A stretch of DNA of 64,000 nt from Maribacter cobaltidurans (GTDB lineage: Bacteria > Bacteroidota > Bacteroidia > Flavobacteriales > Flavobacteriaceae), in the NCBI RefSeq assembly GCF_002269385.1, contig NZ_CP022957.1:4207001-4271000 (forward strand). Reading direction: 5' to 3'. Each line of letters starts with the position of its first letter. Positions within the stretch are counted from its first letter, which is position 1. The position numbers and the translations under genes were made by a program. Below the pieces are notes generated by a model. It had not been told where the DNA came from, made no database searches, and was given only the letters and a program-made list of their open reading frames with translations. Shown piece by piece: positions 9,172 through 19,007 of the stretch.

Positions 9172-11196
9172 ATGCAAACTGAAACAGTACTACTTATTTT
9201 ATTGGCTACTATCGTGGCCATATCTGTAGCACTGTTTCACTATTTTTTCAAGAATAAAAATCGGGGTAAACTTTACATAACACTCGCCTTTCTTAGGTTT
9301 TTAGGAGTTTTTGGTATTTTATTGCTCTTGATCAATCCCAAATTTTCAAAAACTACCTATACTGTTGAGAAATCGGTTTTGACCCTGTTGACGGACAATT
9401 CTACTTCCGTAAAGAATAGTGAAGAGGACATTAAATCTGTTCTGTCCTCTTTGGATAATGCTGATGAACTCAAAAATCGGTTTATAATCAATCACTATGC
9501 CTTCGGTGAAGACCTCGAACCTACGGATAGTTTATCCTTTACTGACAAACTCACCAATATATACAAACCACTTTCAAGTTTAAACGAAGCATACCGCAGA
9601 AAGCAAAGTACCGTGCTTCTCATTTCGGATGGAAACCAAAATGTAGGAAGGGATTATGCGTATATCACGGACACAAGCAAACCGGTTTATACCTTAACTG
9701 TGGGGGATACTACGGCGTACGAAGATGTGAGCATCGGTCCAATAAACACGAATACCTATGCCTTTCTAAACAATAAGTTTCCCTTGGAAACCTATGTAAG
9801 ATATCAGGGAAGTGGTGAAATATCCACTAAAGTAACTATAAGGGTAGGGAATCAAACCGTCTTTTCAGAGCAAATACGTTTATCGGAATCCAATAATCTA
9901 AAAAGTATAGAAACATTAATAGACGCTAATACTGTTGGGCTGAAAAAATTGGTGGTAAGTGCTGAACAAATTCCATCGGAAAAAAATACCGTTAACAACA
10001 CAAGGGAAACTACGGTTGAAGTTATTGATGAAAAGACTAATGTTGGGATTGTTTCTGAGGTTCTTCATCCTGATTTAGGAGCTTTTAAAAAGGCGATTGA
10101 AAGTAACGAACAACGAAAGGTCTATTTTTTGAAACCGAATTCACCCAAGGAAAAGTGGGATGATACGTATATTTTTATTCTGTATGAGCCTACAAGAAAT
10201 TTCAGTTCCCTATTTGATTATATTAAGAATAATAAATCCAGCCATTTGATTGTAACCGGGGTAAATACCGACTTCAATTTTTTAAATAAGGCACAGGACA
10301 ATTTTAACATTGAACAGGGTTATCCGGCCCAAGAGGTATTTGGTCAATTGAACCCAGGCTTTTCAAATTTCGACATTTCCGATTTTGAAATAAGCGGTTT
10401 TCCTCCTTTGACCAGTGACGCCGGTCCCATAACGTTTCAATCCGCATATGATGTTTTGTTGGATACTGAAATTAAAGGGGTAAACATCAATTCTCCTATG
10501 CTGAGCATTATGGATGGAAATTCTTGGAGAAAAGGGATTTGGCTAGGTACGGATATATGGAGATGGAGAGCACAAACTTATCGAGATACAGGTGATTTTT
10601 CCAATTTTGATACGTTTTTGGGAAAACTGGTAAGATACCTATCAGGAAATTCAAAAAGGGACAGGCTTAACCTGGAATACAACAATTTGTTTGAAGGTAG
10701 TAATGCCGCAATAATAACGGCTACTTATTTTGACCAAGCGTATTTGTTCGATCCAAATGCAACACTGAATATCACCATAACCAATAAGGATAATGCTAAT
10801 TCATCCAAGAGATCAATGGCTATTATGAACGGGTATTATCAAGCGGATTTAAGTGACCTTTCCCCTGGGGATTACGAATTCAGCATCAATGTGGAAGGGG
10901 AGAATATTTCCAAAAATGGGAGGTTTGTAATTTCTGACTTTGACTTGGAGAAGCAATTTGTTTCAAGTGATTATAAGAAAATGGCGGCACTTGCCAATAG
11001 CACCGGAGGATCCTCTTTTTTTCCCTCACAGATAAATCAGTTAATAGAAGAACTGGCTACCAAGGATACCTTTGTTCCTAGGCAGAAAAGCGTCGAAAAT
11101 GTCGTATCTTTGGTAGACTACAGGATACTCTTGGCTATTATCGTTTTAGCTTTCACGTTGGAGTGGTTCCTTAGAAAATATAACGGACTAATTTAA
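9172..11196 (+). CDS. Membrane-anchored VWA-like protein of unknown function
   Basis: A 674-residue protein with two N-terminal membrane helices (about residues 5-25 and 38-57) and one near the C-terminus (about 652-668), so most of it faces one side of the membrane. After the second helix the sequence resembles a von Willebrand A fold: LLTDNSTSV fits a DxSxS MIDAS motif and VLLISDGNQNVG fits the later Asp strand. The large middle and C-terminal part is probably beta-rich. Proteins of this layout are widespread in Bacteroidota without assigned function; related BatA/BatB-type proteins sit in aerotolerance operons. The SPFH gene starts 11 bases after its stop, so the two are likely one operon. 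Confidence 0.72.
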   Translation: MQTETVLLILLATIVAISVALFHYFFKNKNRGKLYITLAFLRFLGVFGILLLLINPKFSKTTYTVEKSVLTLLTDNSTSVKNSEEDIKSVLSSLDNADELKNRFIINHYAFGEDLEPTDSLSFTDKLTNIYKPLSSLNEAYRRKQSTVLLISDGNQNVGRDYAYITDTSKPVYTLTVGDTTAYEDVSIGPINTNTYAFLNNKFPLETYVRYQGSGEISTKVTIRVGNQTVFSEQIRLSESNNLKSIETLIDANTVGLKKLVVSAEQIPSEKNTVNNTRETTVEVIDEKTNVGIVSEVLHPDLGAFKKAIESNEQRKVYFLKPNSPKEKWDDTYIFILYEPTRNFSSLFDYIKNNKSSHLIVTGVNTDFNFLNKAQDNFNIEQGYPAQEVFGQLNPGFSNFDISDFEISGFPPLTSDAGPITFQSAYDVLLDTEIKGVNINSPMLSIMDGNSWRKGIWLGTDIWRWRAQTYRDTGDFSNFDTFLGKLVRYLSGNSKRDRLNLEYNNLFEGSNAAIITATYFDQAYLFDPNATLNITITNKDNANSSKRSMAIMNGYYQADLSDLSPGDYEFSINVEGENISKNGRFVISDFDLEKQFVSSDYKKMAALANSTGGSSFFPSQINQLIEELATKDTFVPRQKSVENVVSLVDYRILLAIIVLAFTLEWFLRKYNGLI

Positions 11197-11207
11197 ACAG
11201 AACAATA

Positions 11208-12023
11208 ATGGACAGATTGCCAAAAATTGCCTTACCGGCAATATTTATCTTTATAGTGTTAGTTATCTTAATATCCAAATCGGCCGTGACCATAGGTTCG
11301 GGAGAAGCGGGAGTACTCTACAAAACTTTTGGTAACGGGGTCGTAACGGACCAACCACCCATGGGTGAAGGATTTCACCTAGTTGCTCCATGGAACAAGG
11401 TTTTTGTATACGAAGTAAGGCAACAAGAGGTGTTCGAAAAAATGAACGTGCTCTCTAGCAATGGTTTGGATATCAAGCTGGATGCATCCGCTTGGTTTCA
11501 ACCCAAATACGACGACTTGGGCAAATTACATCAGGAAAAGGGAGAAGATTATGTTCAACGTGTTTTATTGCCTACCATACGATCTGCTGCAAGATCTGTA
11601 GTTGGCCGTTATACCCCAGAACAGCTTTATTCAAGTAAAAGGGATGCCATTCAAATGGAAATATTTGAAGAAACCAAAAAAATCGTAAATGATGAATACA
11701 TTCAATTAAACGAAATCTTGGTACGTGATGTAACCTTGCCTCCCACTATAAAGGACGCCATAGAACGTAAATTAAAGCAGGAACAAGAGTCCTTGGAATA
11801 TGAGTTTCGATTGATTACCGCAGAAAAAGAAGCAGAAAAAGTTAGGATTGAAGCACAGGGTAAGGCAGATGCGAATAGGATATTGAGTGCCTCATTGAAC
11901 GATCAAATTTTAAGGGATAAGGGTATAGATGCTACGCTTCGTATGTCAGAATCCCCAAATGCCAAGGTAATCGTAATAGGTGGGGGAGAATCCGGTCTAC
12001 CTCTGATTCTAGGAAATAACTAA
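11208..12023 (+). CDS. SPFH/prohibitin family membrane protein
   Basis: A 271-residue protein with one N-terminal membrane helix (residues 8-28), an SPFH/Band 7 domain (about 30-195: GEAGVLYKTFGNG, then a domain core ending VRDVTLPPTIKDAIERK) and a C-terminal coiled coil rich in Glu/Lys/Ala (about 190-235). This is the prohibitin-like layout: ring-forming scaffold proteins that organise the inner membrane and often bind the FtsH protease. It follows the VWA-like gene by 11 bases, so the two products may act together. No terminator is seen directly after it; the next strong one is the his attenuator. Confidence 0.88.
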   Translation: MDRLPKIALPAIFIFIVLVILISKSAVTIGSGEAGVLYKTFGNGVVTDQPPMGEGFHLVAPWNKVFVYEVRQQEVFEKMNVLSSNGLDIKLDASAWFQPKYDDLGKLHQEKGEDYVQRVLLPTIRSAARSVVGRYTPEQLYSSKRDAIQMEIFEETKKIVNDEYIQLNEILVRDVTLPPTIKDAIERKLKQEQESLEYEFRLITAEKEAEKVRIEAQGKADANRILSASLNDQILRDKGIDATLRMSESPNAKVIVIGGGESGLPLILGNN

Positions 12024-12093
12024 TTTATATAAATTGTTATTTTTCAAAAATATTCTTTTAAACAAGAAAATTAAATTTTACTTTTACGTCGTA

Positions 12094-12150
12094 ATGAGAA
12101 AAAACAATAATACACATCATCATTTTTATACTTGCTCTCAAGCGAGGTAA
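12094..12150 (+). CDS. hisL: Histidine operon leader peptide (18 aa, three consecutive His codons)
   Basis: A short open frame encodes MRKNNNTHHHFYTCSQAR. Three His codons (12115-12123) stand in a row, followed by a stop at 12148-12150, 31 bases before a perfect terminator hairpin and 106 bases before hisG. The codon run, the position and the base pairing downstream are those of a ribosome-mediated attenuator: scarce His-tRNA would stall the ribosome on the CAT codons. There is no clear Shine-Dalgarno sequence, as is usual in this group. The name hisL is given by function and position, not by similarity to the enterobacterial peptide. Confidence 0.85.
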   Translation: MRKNNNTHHHFYTCSQAR

Positions 12151-12197
12151 AAATGTATTGTAGTATTACAAACATATTTTAAAACCCGTTTGAGCAA
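12132..12197 (+). promoter_or_regulatory. Antiterminator pairing of the his attenuator
   Basis: The end of the leader-peptide frame, TTGCTC (12132-12137) and AAGCG (12140-12144), can pair with CGTTT (12187-12191) and GAGCAA (12192-12197). The result is 11 base pairs, one of them G-U, with a 2-base bulge at 12138-12139. The downstream arm is the 5' arm and loop of the terminator hairpin, so the two structures exclude each other. A ribosome stalled on the His codons would leave 12132-12144 free, while one that reaches the stop at 12148 would cover it and let the terminator form. Read directly from the sequence; the mechanism is inferred from the known his/trp attenuators. Confidence 0.78.
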
Positions 12198-12216
12198 TCA
12201 AACGGGTTTTGTTTTT
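12181..12216 (+). terminator. Attenuator terminator upstream of hisG
   Basis: A perfect 13-bp stem (12181-12193 with 12198-12210) closes on the 4-base loop GCAA and is followed by GTTTTT. It lies between the His leader peptide and hisG, so it is placed to end transcription before the operon. Confidence 0.9.
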
Positions 12217-12256
12217 GGCTCTGATAGTATTTGCCAACTAAAATTAAAAATCAATA

Positions 12257-13114
12257 ATGACAAAGATTAGGATTGCTATTCAAAAATCGGGAAGACTCAA
12301 TGAAGACTCTCTTCAGATTCTAAAGGACTGTGGTATTTCCATTGACAATGGAAAAGATCAGCTAAAAGCCTCTAGCCGGAACTTCCCCATGGAGGTGTTT
12401 TACCTGAGGAACGGGGATATTCCCCAGTATTTAAGGGACGGTGTGGTGGATGTTGCCATCATTGGTGAAAATGTATTGATAGAAAAGGGAGCCGACATTT
12501 CCATTGCGGAAAAACTTGGTTTTTCAAAATGCAAGGTGTCCTTGGCGGTACCTAAGTCGGTCAAGTATAAATCCGTTCAGGATTTTGAAGGAAAACGCAT
12601 TGCTACGTCCTACCCCAATACCGTTACCAACTATTTGAAAGAGAAAGGGGTAAATGCAGAGCTTCATATCATTAATGGTTCTGTAGAGATTGCACCAAAT
12701 ATTGGATTGGCGGATGCCATTTGTGATATTGTTTCCAGTGGCAGCACCTTGTTCAAGAACAATTTAAAGGAGGTAGAAGTGATGTTGACCAGTGAGGCGG
12801 TATTGGCCGTTTCCCCAAAAATAACGGAGGAGCGCAAAGCTATACTTAAAAGATTACAGTTTAGGATACAATCCGTATTAAGGGCCAGGAAATCAAAATA
12901 TGTGCTTTTGAATGCCCCTAACGAGAAATTACAGGAAATACTAAAGTTATTGCCCGGGATGCGCAGTCCTACGGTATTGCCCCTAGCTGAGGAAGGCTGG
13001 AGCTCGGTTCATACGGTAATAGATAAGGATACCTTTTGGGAGGTAATCGATGAATTGAAGAAGGTTGGTGCTGAAGGTATTTTGGTTTGTCCTATTGAGA
13101 AAATGGTTTTATAA
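12257..13114 (+). CDS. hisG: ATP phosphoribosyltransferase HisG (long form)
   Basis: First enzyme of histidine synthesis, joining ATP and PRPP. The 285 residues are the long, self-sufficient form. A periplasmic-binding-like catalytic domain (IAIQKSGRLNEDS at the start, DICDIVSSGSTLFKNNLKE as PRPP-binding loop near 155-172) is followed from about residue 205 by the regulatory ACT-like domain that binds histidine. Feedback inhibition by His is therefore expected, on top of attenuation at 12094-12216. It is first in the operon; the 81-base gap to hisD carries a degenerate intergenic repeat. Confidence 0.96.
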   Translation: MTKIRIAIQKSGRLNEDSLQILKDCGISIDNGKDQLKASSRNFPMEVFYLRNGDIPQYLRDGVVDVAIIGENVLIEKGADISIAEKLGFSKCKVSLAVPKSVKYKSVQDFEGKRIATSYPNTVTNYLKEKGVNAELHIINGSVEIAPNIGLADAICDIVSSGSTLFKNNLKEVEVMLTSEAVLAVSPKITEERKAILKRLQFRIQSVLRARKSKYVLLNAPNEKLQEILKLLPGMRSPTVLPLAEEGWSSVHTVIDKDTFWEVIDELKKVGAEGILVCPIEKMVL

Positions 13115-13195
13115 AGGCTATTGGCTGTTAGCATTTTGCTATGAGCTTTAAATTATTACTAATTATATGCCAAGGGCTAATTGCTATTTAAAAAA
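13115..13195. repeat. Degenerate ATTGGCTGTTAGC-type intergenic repeat
   Basis: The hisG-hisD gap holds GGCTATTGGCTGTTAGC, then GCTATGAGC and GGGCTAATTGCTAT. These are short variations on a TTGGCTATTAGC theme. The same theme on the opposite strand appears at 47190-47310 and 49290-49420. Such low-complexity tracts are common between flavobacterial genes and look like slipped or expanded repeats. It carries no gene and lies inside the his operon. Confidence 0.6.
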
Positions 13196-14509
13196 ATGAA
13201 CAAGATTTATAACCCTAGTAGAGAATCGTGGTCCACTATACTTAAACGACCTACGCAGACCGTATCCGATATTGAGGATATTGTTGATACTGTTTTTACC
13301 GAAGTAAAAAAAGGAGGGGATTCCATTTTGAAAACGTATACGGAGAAGTTTGATGGAGTTTCTTTGGACGCCCTTAGGGTGACCAAAGAAGAAGTAAATC
13401 AGGCGAGCCTGTATGTTCTGGAAGAATTGAAAAAAGCCATTCAATTGGCCAAAAGGAATATTGAGGAATTCCACAAGGCTCAAAAAACAGAAAGAGTTTT
13501 CGTAACTACTGCACCTGGGGTAGATTGTTGGCAAGAAAAACGACCTATTCAAAAGGTGGGTCTTTACATCCCTGGAGGTACTGCGCCCTTGTTTTCTACG
13601 ATTCTCATGTTGGCCATCCCGGCCAAATTGGCCGGATGCAAGGAAATTGTTCTATGCACGCCACCAAACAAAGAAGGCAAAGTGAATCCCGCTATCTTAT
13701 ATACAGCAGCACTTTGCGGGGTTACGAAAATTTTTAAAGTAGGGGGCATCCAAGCCATTGCGGGAATGACTTTTGGAACGGAGTCGGTTCCACAAGTGTA
13801 TAAGATTTTTGGTCCGGGCAACCAATATGTAACGGTTGCGAAGCAAATAGCGACCAAATATGGCGTGGCCATAGATATGCCAGCAGGTCCTAGTGAACTT
13901 TTGGTTTTTGCAGATGATTCCGCAAATCCGGTTTTTGTAGCCTCTGATTTATTGAGCCAAGCCGAACACGGTGTGGATAGCCAGGTTATTTTAGTCTCAA
14001 CTTCAAAGGAACTATTGGATAAAGTGGAAGTTGAAGTAGAAATTCAATTGGAGGATTTACCAAGAAAGGAAATTGCGAAAAAAGCGATAGAAAATAGCAA
14101 ACTCATCTATGTAAATGATAAAAAATATGCCGTTGATTTGATCAATGAATACGGACCCGAACATTATATTATTTGTGCTGAAGATGAGGACTTTTTTATC
14201 GAAAATGTGGAGAATGCCGGGTCGGTATTTATTGGGAATTACACTCCGGAAAGTGCTGGCGACTATGCTTCCGGAACCAACCATACCTTGCCCACTAATG
14301 GATACGCAAAACAATACAGTGGGGTGAATCTTGATAGTTTTATGAAAAGTATGACGTTTCAGAAAATAACCCCAGATGGTATCCAAAATATTGGTAAAGC
14401 GATAGAATTAATGGCGGAAGCCGAAGGGTTGCAGGCGCATAAAAATGCGGTAACCTTACGATTGAATGAAATAACTAAAGCCATTTCGAGCGAAGTCGGG
14501 AAATCATAA
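13196..14509 (+). CDS. hisD: Histidinol dehydrogenase
   Basis: Catalyses the last two oxidations from histidinol to histidine. The 437 residues are the normal length. Visible features: GLYIPGGTAPLFSTILM, the glycine-rich GPGNQYVTVAKQIA, DMPAGPSELLVFAD, zinc/substrate ligands around LLSQAEHGVDSQVILV, and the C-terminal ASGTNHTLPTNGYAK. The ATG at 13196 is chosen over an upstream TTG at 13181, which would add five residues not in the family. It ends one base before hisC. Confidence 0.96.
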   Translation: MNKIYNPSRESWSTILKRPTQTVSDIEDIVDTVFTEVKKGGDSILKTYTEKFDGVSLDALRVTKEEVNQASLYVLEELKKAIQLAKRNIEEFHKAQKTERVFVTTAPGVDCWQEKRPIQKVGLYIPGGTAPLFSTILMLAIPAKLAGCKEIVLCTPPNKEGKVNPAILYTAALCGVTKIFKVGGIQAIAGMTFGTESVPQVYKIFGPGNQYVTVAKQIATKYGVAIDMPAGPSELLVFADDSANPVFVASDLLSQAEHGVDSQVILVSTSKELLDKVEVEVEIQLEDLPRKEIAKKAIENSKLIYVNDKKYAVDLINEYGPEHYIICAEDEDFFIENVENAGSVFIGNYTPESAGDYASGTNHTLPTNGYAKQYSGVNLDSFMKSMTFQKITPDGIQNIGKAIELMAEAEGLQAHKNAVTLRLNEITKAISSEVGKS

Positions 14510-14510
14510 T

Positions 14511-15557
14511 ATGAAGGTGTTCGATTTAAATAATTTGATTCGTCAAAACGTAAAAGGTCTAAAGCCCTATTCCTCTGCTCGGGACGAGTATGTATCGGAT
14601 GGTTCGGAAATGATTTTTTTGGACGCCAATGAAAACCCCTTTCAGAATGGTGTCAATCGATATCCCGATCCGCAACAAAGAGGTTTAAAGTCCGTCTTGG
14701 CCCAACAGAAAGGTGTTCGGCAGGAAAATATACTCTTGGGAAACGGTAGCGACGAAGTACTGGATATCCTTTACAGGGCCTTTTGTGAACCAAAAGTGGA
14801 CAATATCATTACCTTACCACCAACATATGGTATGTATAAGGTTTTAGCGGATATCAACGTAGTTGAAAATAGGGAAGTATTATTAATGGATGACTTTCAG
14901 CCAGATGTTGAATCTATTTTGAAAAACGTAGATTCACATACCAAATTGGTATTTCTTTGCTCTCCCAACAACCCAACAGGAAATAGCTTTCAGGTTTCCA
15001 AAATTGAAAATTTGTTGTCATCTTTCAATGGTCTGGTAGTTATTGATGAGGCTTATATTGATTTTTCTTCCGAGGAAAGTTGGGTTGCCAAATTATCCGA
15101 ATACCCAAATTTGGTGATAACGCAAACCTTGTCCAAGGCCTATGGGATGGCGGGAATCCGCTTGGGTATATGCCTTGCGTCGGAAGAAATCATTGCTGTC
15201 TTAAATAAAATTAAACCACCTTATAATGTGAACGAACTTACCCAACAGCGCGCTATGGAAAGGGTGTTGAATCGGGAGGAAATTAACAAAGAAGTCGAAA
15301 ACATCCTTAAAGAAAGAAGGGTATTAGAACAAACGTTGAAAACCATTCAATTTGTTGAACAAGTATATCCAACCGATGCCAATTTTATTCTTGCGAGAGT
15401 GGATGATGCGTCGCTCAGATATGAACAATTGTTGGAGAAAGGGATTGTCATTAGAAATAGAACTACCCAGCCCCTTTGTGAAAACAAATTGAGATTTACG
15501 GTTGGGACGCATAGGGAAAATGAATTTTTGATAAAGGCCTTAAAAGAATTACCATGA
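14511..15557 (+). CDS. hisC: Histidinol-phosphate aminotransferase
   Basis: PLP-dependent fold-type I aminotransferase, 348 residues. Motifs: [19 protein letters not shown] at the N-terminus, [11 protein letters not shown] near residue 77, [19 protein letters not shown], and the PLP lysine in [14 protein letters not shown] near residue 212. It starts directly after hisD and its stop overlaps the hisB start by 4 bases (ATGA), so hisC and hisB are translationally coupled. Confidence 0.96.
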   Translation: MKVFDLNNLIRQNVKGLKPYSSARDEYVSDGSEMIFLDANENPFQNGVNRYPDPQQRGLKSVLAQQKGVRQENILLGNGSDEVLDILYRAFCEPKVDNIITLPPTYGMYKVLADINVVENREVLLMDDFQPDVESILKNVDSHTKLVFLCSPNNPTGNSFQVSKIENLLSSFNGLVVIDEAYIDFSSEESWVAKLSEYPNLVITQTLSKAYGMAGIRLGICLASEEIIAVLNKIKPPYNVNELTQQRAMERVLNREEINKEVENILKERRVLEQTLKTIQFVEQVYPTDANFILARVDDASLRYEQLLEKGIVIRNRTTQPLCENKLRFTVGTHRENEFLIKALKELP

Positions 15558-16735
15558 AAATAGAAAATGCAAAAAATAGTTCCCCCATTGGGGGCGGAGG
15601 GGGCCGAAAAGTCCTATTTGTAGATAGGGACGGCACCATCATTAAGGAAACTGCGGACGAGCAGATTGATGCTTTTGAAAAAATGATTTTCTATCCAAAG
15701 GCATTTACTTTTTTGGGTAAAATCGCCAAGGAACTGGATTATGAACTCGTCATGATTACCAATCAGGATGGCTTGGGGACGGACTCTTTCCCGGAAGATA
15801 CCTTTTGGCCGGTTCATAATTTCATTTTAAAATCGTTCGAAAACGAAGGTGTTGTTTTTGATAAGGTCTTTTTGGATAGAACCTTTCCACATGAGAATGC
15901 AGATACCAGAAAACCCGGTACTGGACTCCTTACGGAATATTTCTCCAACGAATACGACCTTGAAAATTCCTTTGTTATTGGCGACCGACTAACGGACATT
16001 GAATTGGCAAAGAATTTAGGTTCCAAAGGTATTTTTATTAATGACCAGACGAATTTGGGGACCAATGAGATTACGGTAAAACGGGAAGCATTGGATGATA
16101 TCATCGCCTTGGAAAGCAACGACTGGGAAAAAATCTATGAGTTTTTAAAACTGAAGGATAGAACGGCGACTACCCACCGAAAAACCAACGAAACGGATAT
16201 CCTTATCGAGTTGAATTTAGATGGAACAGGAAAAAGCGATATCAAAACCGGGTTAGCGTTTTTCGACCATATGCTGGACCAATTGGCGCGTCATGGACAA
16301 ATGGACCTGAAAATTAAGGTAGACGGGGACTTGGAAGTAGACGAACACCATACCATTGAGGATACCGGTATTGCCTTAGGGGAAGTCTTTTATAACGCCT
16401 TGGGCAATAAATTGGGTATCGAACGATACGGATTTTGTTTACCGATGGATGATTGTTTGGCACAGGTAGCTATCGACTTTGGAGGTAGAAATTGGTTAGT
16501 TTGGGATGCCGAATTTAAACGCGAAAAAATAGGGGATATGCCTACGGAGATGTTCCATCATTTTTTCAAATCCTTTTCGGATGGGGCCAAAGCCAATCTT
16601 AATATTAAAGCAGAGGGTACAAACGAGCATCATAAGATTGAAGCAATTTTCAAGGCCTTTGCCAAAAGCATTAAAATGGCGGTAAAACGGGATGTAGAAA
16701 AAATGGTGCTACCATCTACGAAGGGCGTGTTATGA
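15554..16735 (+). CDS. hisB: Bifunctional histidinol-phosphatase / imidazoleglycerol-phosphate dehydratase
   Basis: Residues about 18-175 are a HAD phosphatase: nucleophile motif [16 protein letters not shown], then [16 protein letters not shown]. Residues about 200-393 are the IGP dehydratase with paired metal motifs [27 protein letters not shown], and later MFHHFFKSF and [15 protein letters not shown]. The start ATG overlaps the hisC stop. Between that ATG and the usual family start lies an unusual extension of about 17 residues ([19 protein letters not shown]), encoded partly by a G/C-run repeat at 15581-15603. No alternative ATG exists before the DRDGT motif, so the extension is probably translated. 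Confidence 0.95.
   Translation: MKIENAKNSSPIGGGGGRKVLFVDRDGTIIKETADEQIDAFEKMIFYPKAFTFLGKIAKELDYELVMITNQDGLGTDSFPEDTFWPVHNFILKSFENEGVVFDKVFLDRTFPHENADTRKPGTGLLTEYFSNEYDLENSFVIGDRLTDIELAKNLGSKGIFINDQTNLGTNEITVKREALDDIIALESNDWEKIYEFLKLKDRTATTHRKTNETDILIELNLDGTGKSDIKTGLAFFDHMLDQLARHGQMDLKIKVDGDLEVDEHHTIEDTGIALGEVFYNALGNKLGIERYGFCLPMDDCLAQVAIDFGGRNWLVWDAEFKREKIGDMPTEMFHHFFKSFSDGAKANLNIKAEGTNEHHKIEAIFKAFAKSIKMAVKRDVEKMVLPSTKGVL
15581..15603. repeat. Short G/C-run palindromic repeat inside hisB
   Basis: TCCCCCATTGGGGGCGGAGGGGG contains the palindromic pair CCCCCA/TTGGGGG plus a third G run. It sits in frame at codons 10-17 of hisB and encodes SPIGGGGG. Its composition is foreign to the AT-rich surroundings. 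Similar short G-run elements occur dispersed in Bacteroidota genomes (general knowledge), so an insertion into the hisB 5' end is likely. Confidence 0.6.
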
Positions 16736-17313
16736 AAATTGTTATAATAAATTATGGAGCTGGTAATATTCAAAGCATCAAGTTTGCCATAAAAAGGTTG
16801 GGGTACGATGCTGTTCTAAGCAATGATGCCGACGAAATATGCCAAGCCGACAAAGTTATTTTTCCTGGGGTAGGCGAGGCCAGCAGCGCCATGAAAAAAC
16901 TGAGGGAAAGCCAATTGGACCAATTGATTCCGAATCTTACCCAGCCGGTTTTGGGTATCTGTTTGGGAATGCAGTTGATGTGCAACGGTTCAGAAGAGGG
17001 TAATACAAATGGCCTAGGTATTTTTGATGTTGATGTTGTACGATTTTCCAAAAAATTTAAGGTGCCTCAGATAGGATGGAATCAGATTTCAGACCTCAAA
17101 TCACCATTGTTTAAAGGGGTAAAGGAAAATAGCCATATTTATTTGGTACACAGTTATTATGCTCCCGTTTGTAAACAGACCATAGCCACTTCTTCATACG
17201 ATATGGATTACAGTGCCGCTTTGCAGAGCAACAATTTTTATGGTACGCAATTTCACCCAGAGAAGAGCAGCGATGTAGGGGAACAGATTTTACGGAATTT
17301 CTTAAACATGTAG
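16732..17313 (+). CDS. hisH: Imidazole glycerol phosphate synthase, glutaminase subunit
   Basis: Class I glutamine amidotransferase that feeds ammonia to HisF, 193 residues. The triad is visible: Cys in [16 protein letters not shown] near residue 78, and His and Glu in [11 protein letters not shown] near 175. [15 protein letters not shown] opens the protein as in other HisH. The start overlaps the hisB stop by 4 bases. Its partner hisF lies four genes downstream. Confidence 0.96.
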   Translation: MKIVIINYGAGNIQSIKFAIKRLGYDAVLSNDADEICQADKVIFPGVGEASSAMKKLRESQLDQLIPNLTQPVLGICLGMQLMCNGSEEGNTNGLGIFDVDVVRFSKKFKVPQIGWNQISDLKSPLFKGVKENSHIYLVHSYYAPVCKQTIATSSYDMDYSAALQSNNFYGTQFHPEKSSDVGEQILRNFLNM

Positions 17314-17315
17314 TC

Positions 17316-17735
17316 ATGGCAGATTATTTTATTTCAGAGGATAAAACATTACTGGATATTGAAGCAATCCAAGAGTTCATTGCCAAAACATATTGGGGCG
17401 ATGGTAGAACCTTGATGGACGTGAGAAAAACCGTAGAAAATTCATTTTGTTTTGGAATGTATACACACGAAAAAAAGCAGATAGGTTTTGCCAGGGTGGT
17501 GACAGACTATATTTATTTTGGATACTTTATGGATGTAATAATTCTTGAAGAATATCAAGGACGGGGGTATGGTAAAGTTTTAATCGGACATATGCTTGAA
17601 CATCCATTAATCAAAAACTTAAAGACAGTTGCACTTAAAACAAAGGATGCCCACTCTTTATATGAAAAATTTGGTTTTAACAAGATTGGGAATTCTAAAT
17701 TGTGGATGTCAATCGATAGGCAAAAATTACTTTAA
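17316..17735 (+). CDS. GNAT family N-acetyltransferase inside the his operon
   Basis: A 139-residue single-domain acetyltransferase. The acetyl-CoA loop [16 protein letters not shown] fits the (Q/R)xxGxG/A pattern of GNAT motif A, followed by [16 protein letters not shown] of motif B. It lies 2 bases after hisH and 2 bases before hisA, so it is co-transcribed and probably translationally linked. No role in histidine synthesis is known for such a protein. Substrate unknown; it could be a passenger or protect or modify an intermediate. Confidence 0.85.
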   Translation: MADYFISEDKTLLDIEAIQEFIAKTYWGDGRTLMDVRKTVENSFCFGMYTHEKKQIGFARVVTDYIYFGYFMDVIILEEYQGRGYGKVLIGHMLEHPLIKNLKTVALKTKDAHSLYEKFGFNKIGNSKLWMSIDRQKLL

Positions 17736-17737
17736 AA

Positions 17738-18475
17738 ATGAGAATTATTCCGGCTATTGATATCATTGAAGGGAAGTGTGTACGGCTTTCCAAAGGAGAT
17801 TATGATACCAAGAAAATCTATAATGAAAATCCGCTTGAGGTCGCAAAGGAGTTTGAGGCCCATGGTATACAATACTTGCATTTGGTAGATTTGGATGGTG
17901 CAAAATCCAAGCATATCGTAAACCATAAAGTTTTGGAACAAATTGCATCACGGACGACATTAAAAATTGATTTTGGAGGCGGTTTAAAAACCGATAAGGA
18001 TTTGCAAATCGCCTTTGAAAGTGGCGCAAACCAGATTACCGGTGGAAGCATTGCGGTAAAGAATAGAGAGATTTTTCTAGGCTGGTTAGATGAACATGGG
18101 GCGGAAAGGATAATTCTTGGGGCCGATGCGATGGAAGAAAAAGTGGCCGTTTCCGGATGGCAGGAAGAATCGACCGAAGACCTCATTCCTTTTATTCAGG
18201 AATATCAAAAAAAAGGTATTCGCTATGTAATCTGTACCGATATTTCCAAGGATGGAATGCTACAAGGACCCTCGTTTCAATTGTATGAAAAAATACTTAA
18301 GGAAACATCATCTGAAAACCCCATAAAGCTAATCGCTTCAGGTGGAATCTCAACTTTTGACGAGCTTCCAAAACTGGCGGAACTAGGTTGTGAGGGTGCC
18401 ATAATTGGCAAAGCTATTTATGAAAACCGAATTACGTTAAAACAATTGGAAGATTTTATACTGAAACATGGATAA
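17738..18475 (+). CDS. hisA: ProFAR isomerase HisA
   Basis: (Beta/alpha)8-barrel isomerase converting ProFAR to PRFAR, 245 residues. It opens with [22 protein letters not shown], which holds the catalytic Asp (D8) and the Val-Arg-Leu signature. [16 protein letters not shown] carries the second catalytic Asp, and [13 protein letters not shown] is the second phosphate-binding loop. It is close in sequence to HisF but the ends identify HisA. It overlaps the next gene by 8 bases. Confidence 0.95.
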   Translation: MRIIPAIDIIEGKCVRLSKGDYDTKKIYNENPLEVAKEFEAHGIQYLHLVDLDGAKSKHIVNHKVLEQIASRTTLKIDFGGGLKTDKDLQIAFESGANQITGGSIAVKNREIFLGWLDEHGAERIILGADAMEEKVAVSGWQEESTEDLIPFIQEYQKKGIRYVICTDISKDGMLQGPSFQLYEKILKETSSENPIKLIASGGISTFDELPKLAELGCEGAIIGKAIYENRITLKQLEDFILKHG

Positions 18476-18983
18476 GGAATCACAACTAATAGAGGAGTTG
18501 GTCAAAAATGCCCTGTACCGGATGGACGAAAGTACACGGATGATCAAAAAAAGTCTTGAAAACTTAACCGATAACGAGATTTGGCAAAAACCAAATGATT
18601 CCCTCAACAGTATCGGGAACCTTATCCTTCACCTATGTGGAAATATGACCCAATACATTATTTCTTCTTTGGGCGAAATGGAAGATAAGCGAAATAGAGA
18701 TGCCGAGTTTCAAACCAAAGATGGGCTTACCAAGGATGAATCGATTAAAAAACTTGAGAATACAGTGGATGATGCCAAAAGAGTCATTTTTGACGCAAAG
18801 CCGGAGCAACTGGTTAAGATTCGTTCCGTCCAAGGCTTTTCCTTTTCCGGGGTAGGGGTCATTATGCATGCAGTGGAACATTTTTCCTACCACACAGGCC
18901 AAATCGCTTTTTGGGTAAAACTTTTAAGGGATAAGGATCTTGGTTTTTATGATGGATTGGATTTGAATACTAAAAATAAATAA
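18468..18983 (+). CDS. DinB-superfamily protein (DUF1572-like) inside the his operon
   Basis: A 171-residue helical protein. The pattern of metal-binding histidines fits the DinB/YfiT four-helix bundle: His in [16 protein letters not shown], then [16 protein letters not shown] near residue 138-153. The start overlaps the hisA stop by 8 bases, so it is coupled to the his genes. DinB proteins include bacillithiol/mycothiol-dependent transferases and many of unknown role. There is no known step in histidine synthesis for it. A second DinB protein is at 27996. Confidence 0.82.
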   Translation: MDKESQLIEELVKNALYRMDESTRMIKKSLENLTDNEIWQKPNDSLNSIGNLILHLCGNMTQYIISSLGEMEDKRNRDAEFQTKDGLTKDESIKKLENTVDDAKRVIFDAKPEQLVKIRSVQGFSFSGVGVIMHAVEHFSYHTGQIAFWVKLLRDKDLGFYDGLDLNTKNK

Positions 18984-19007
18984 CGTCACGCTGAACAATC
19001 GATAAGA

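Noticed and set aside
13184..13552. 122-codon minus-strand frame
   Set aside because: Antisense to hisD; Phe-rich composition and no family match.
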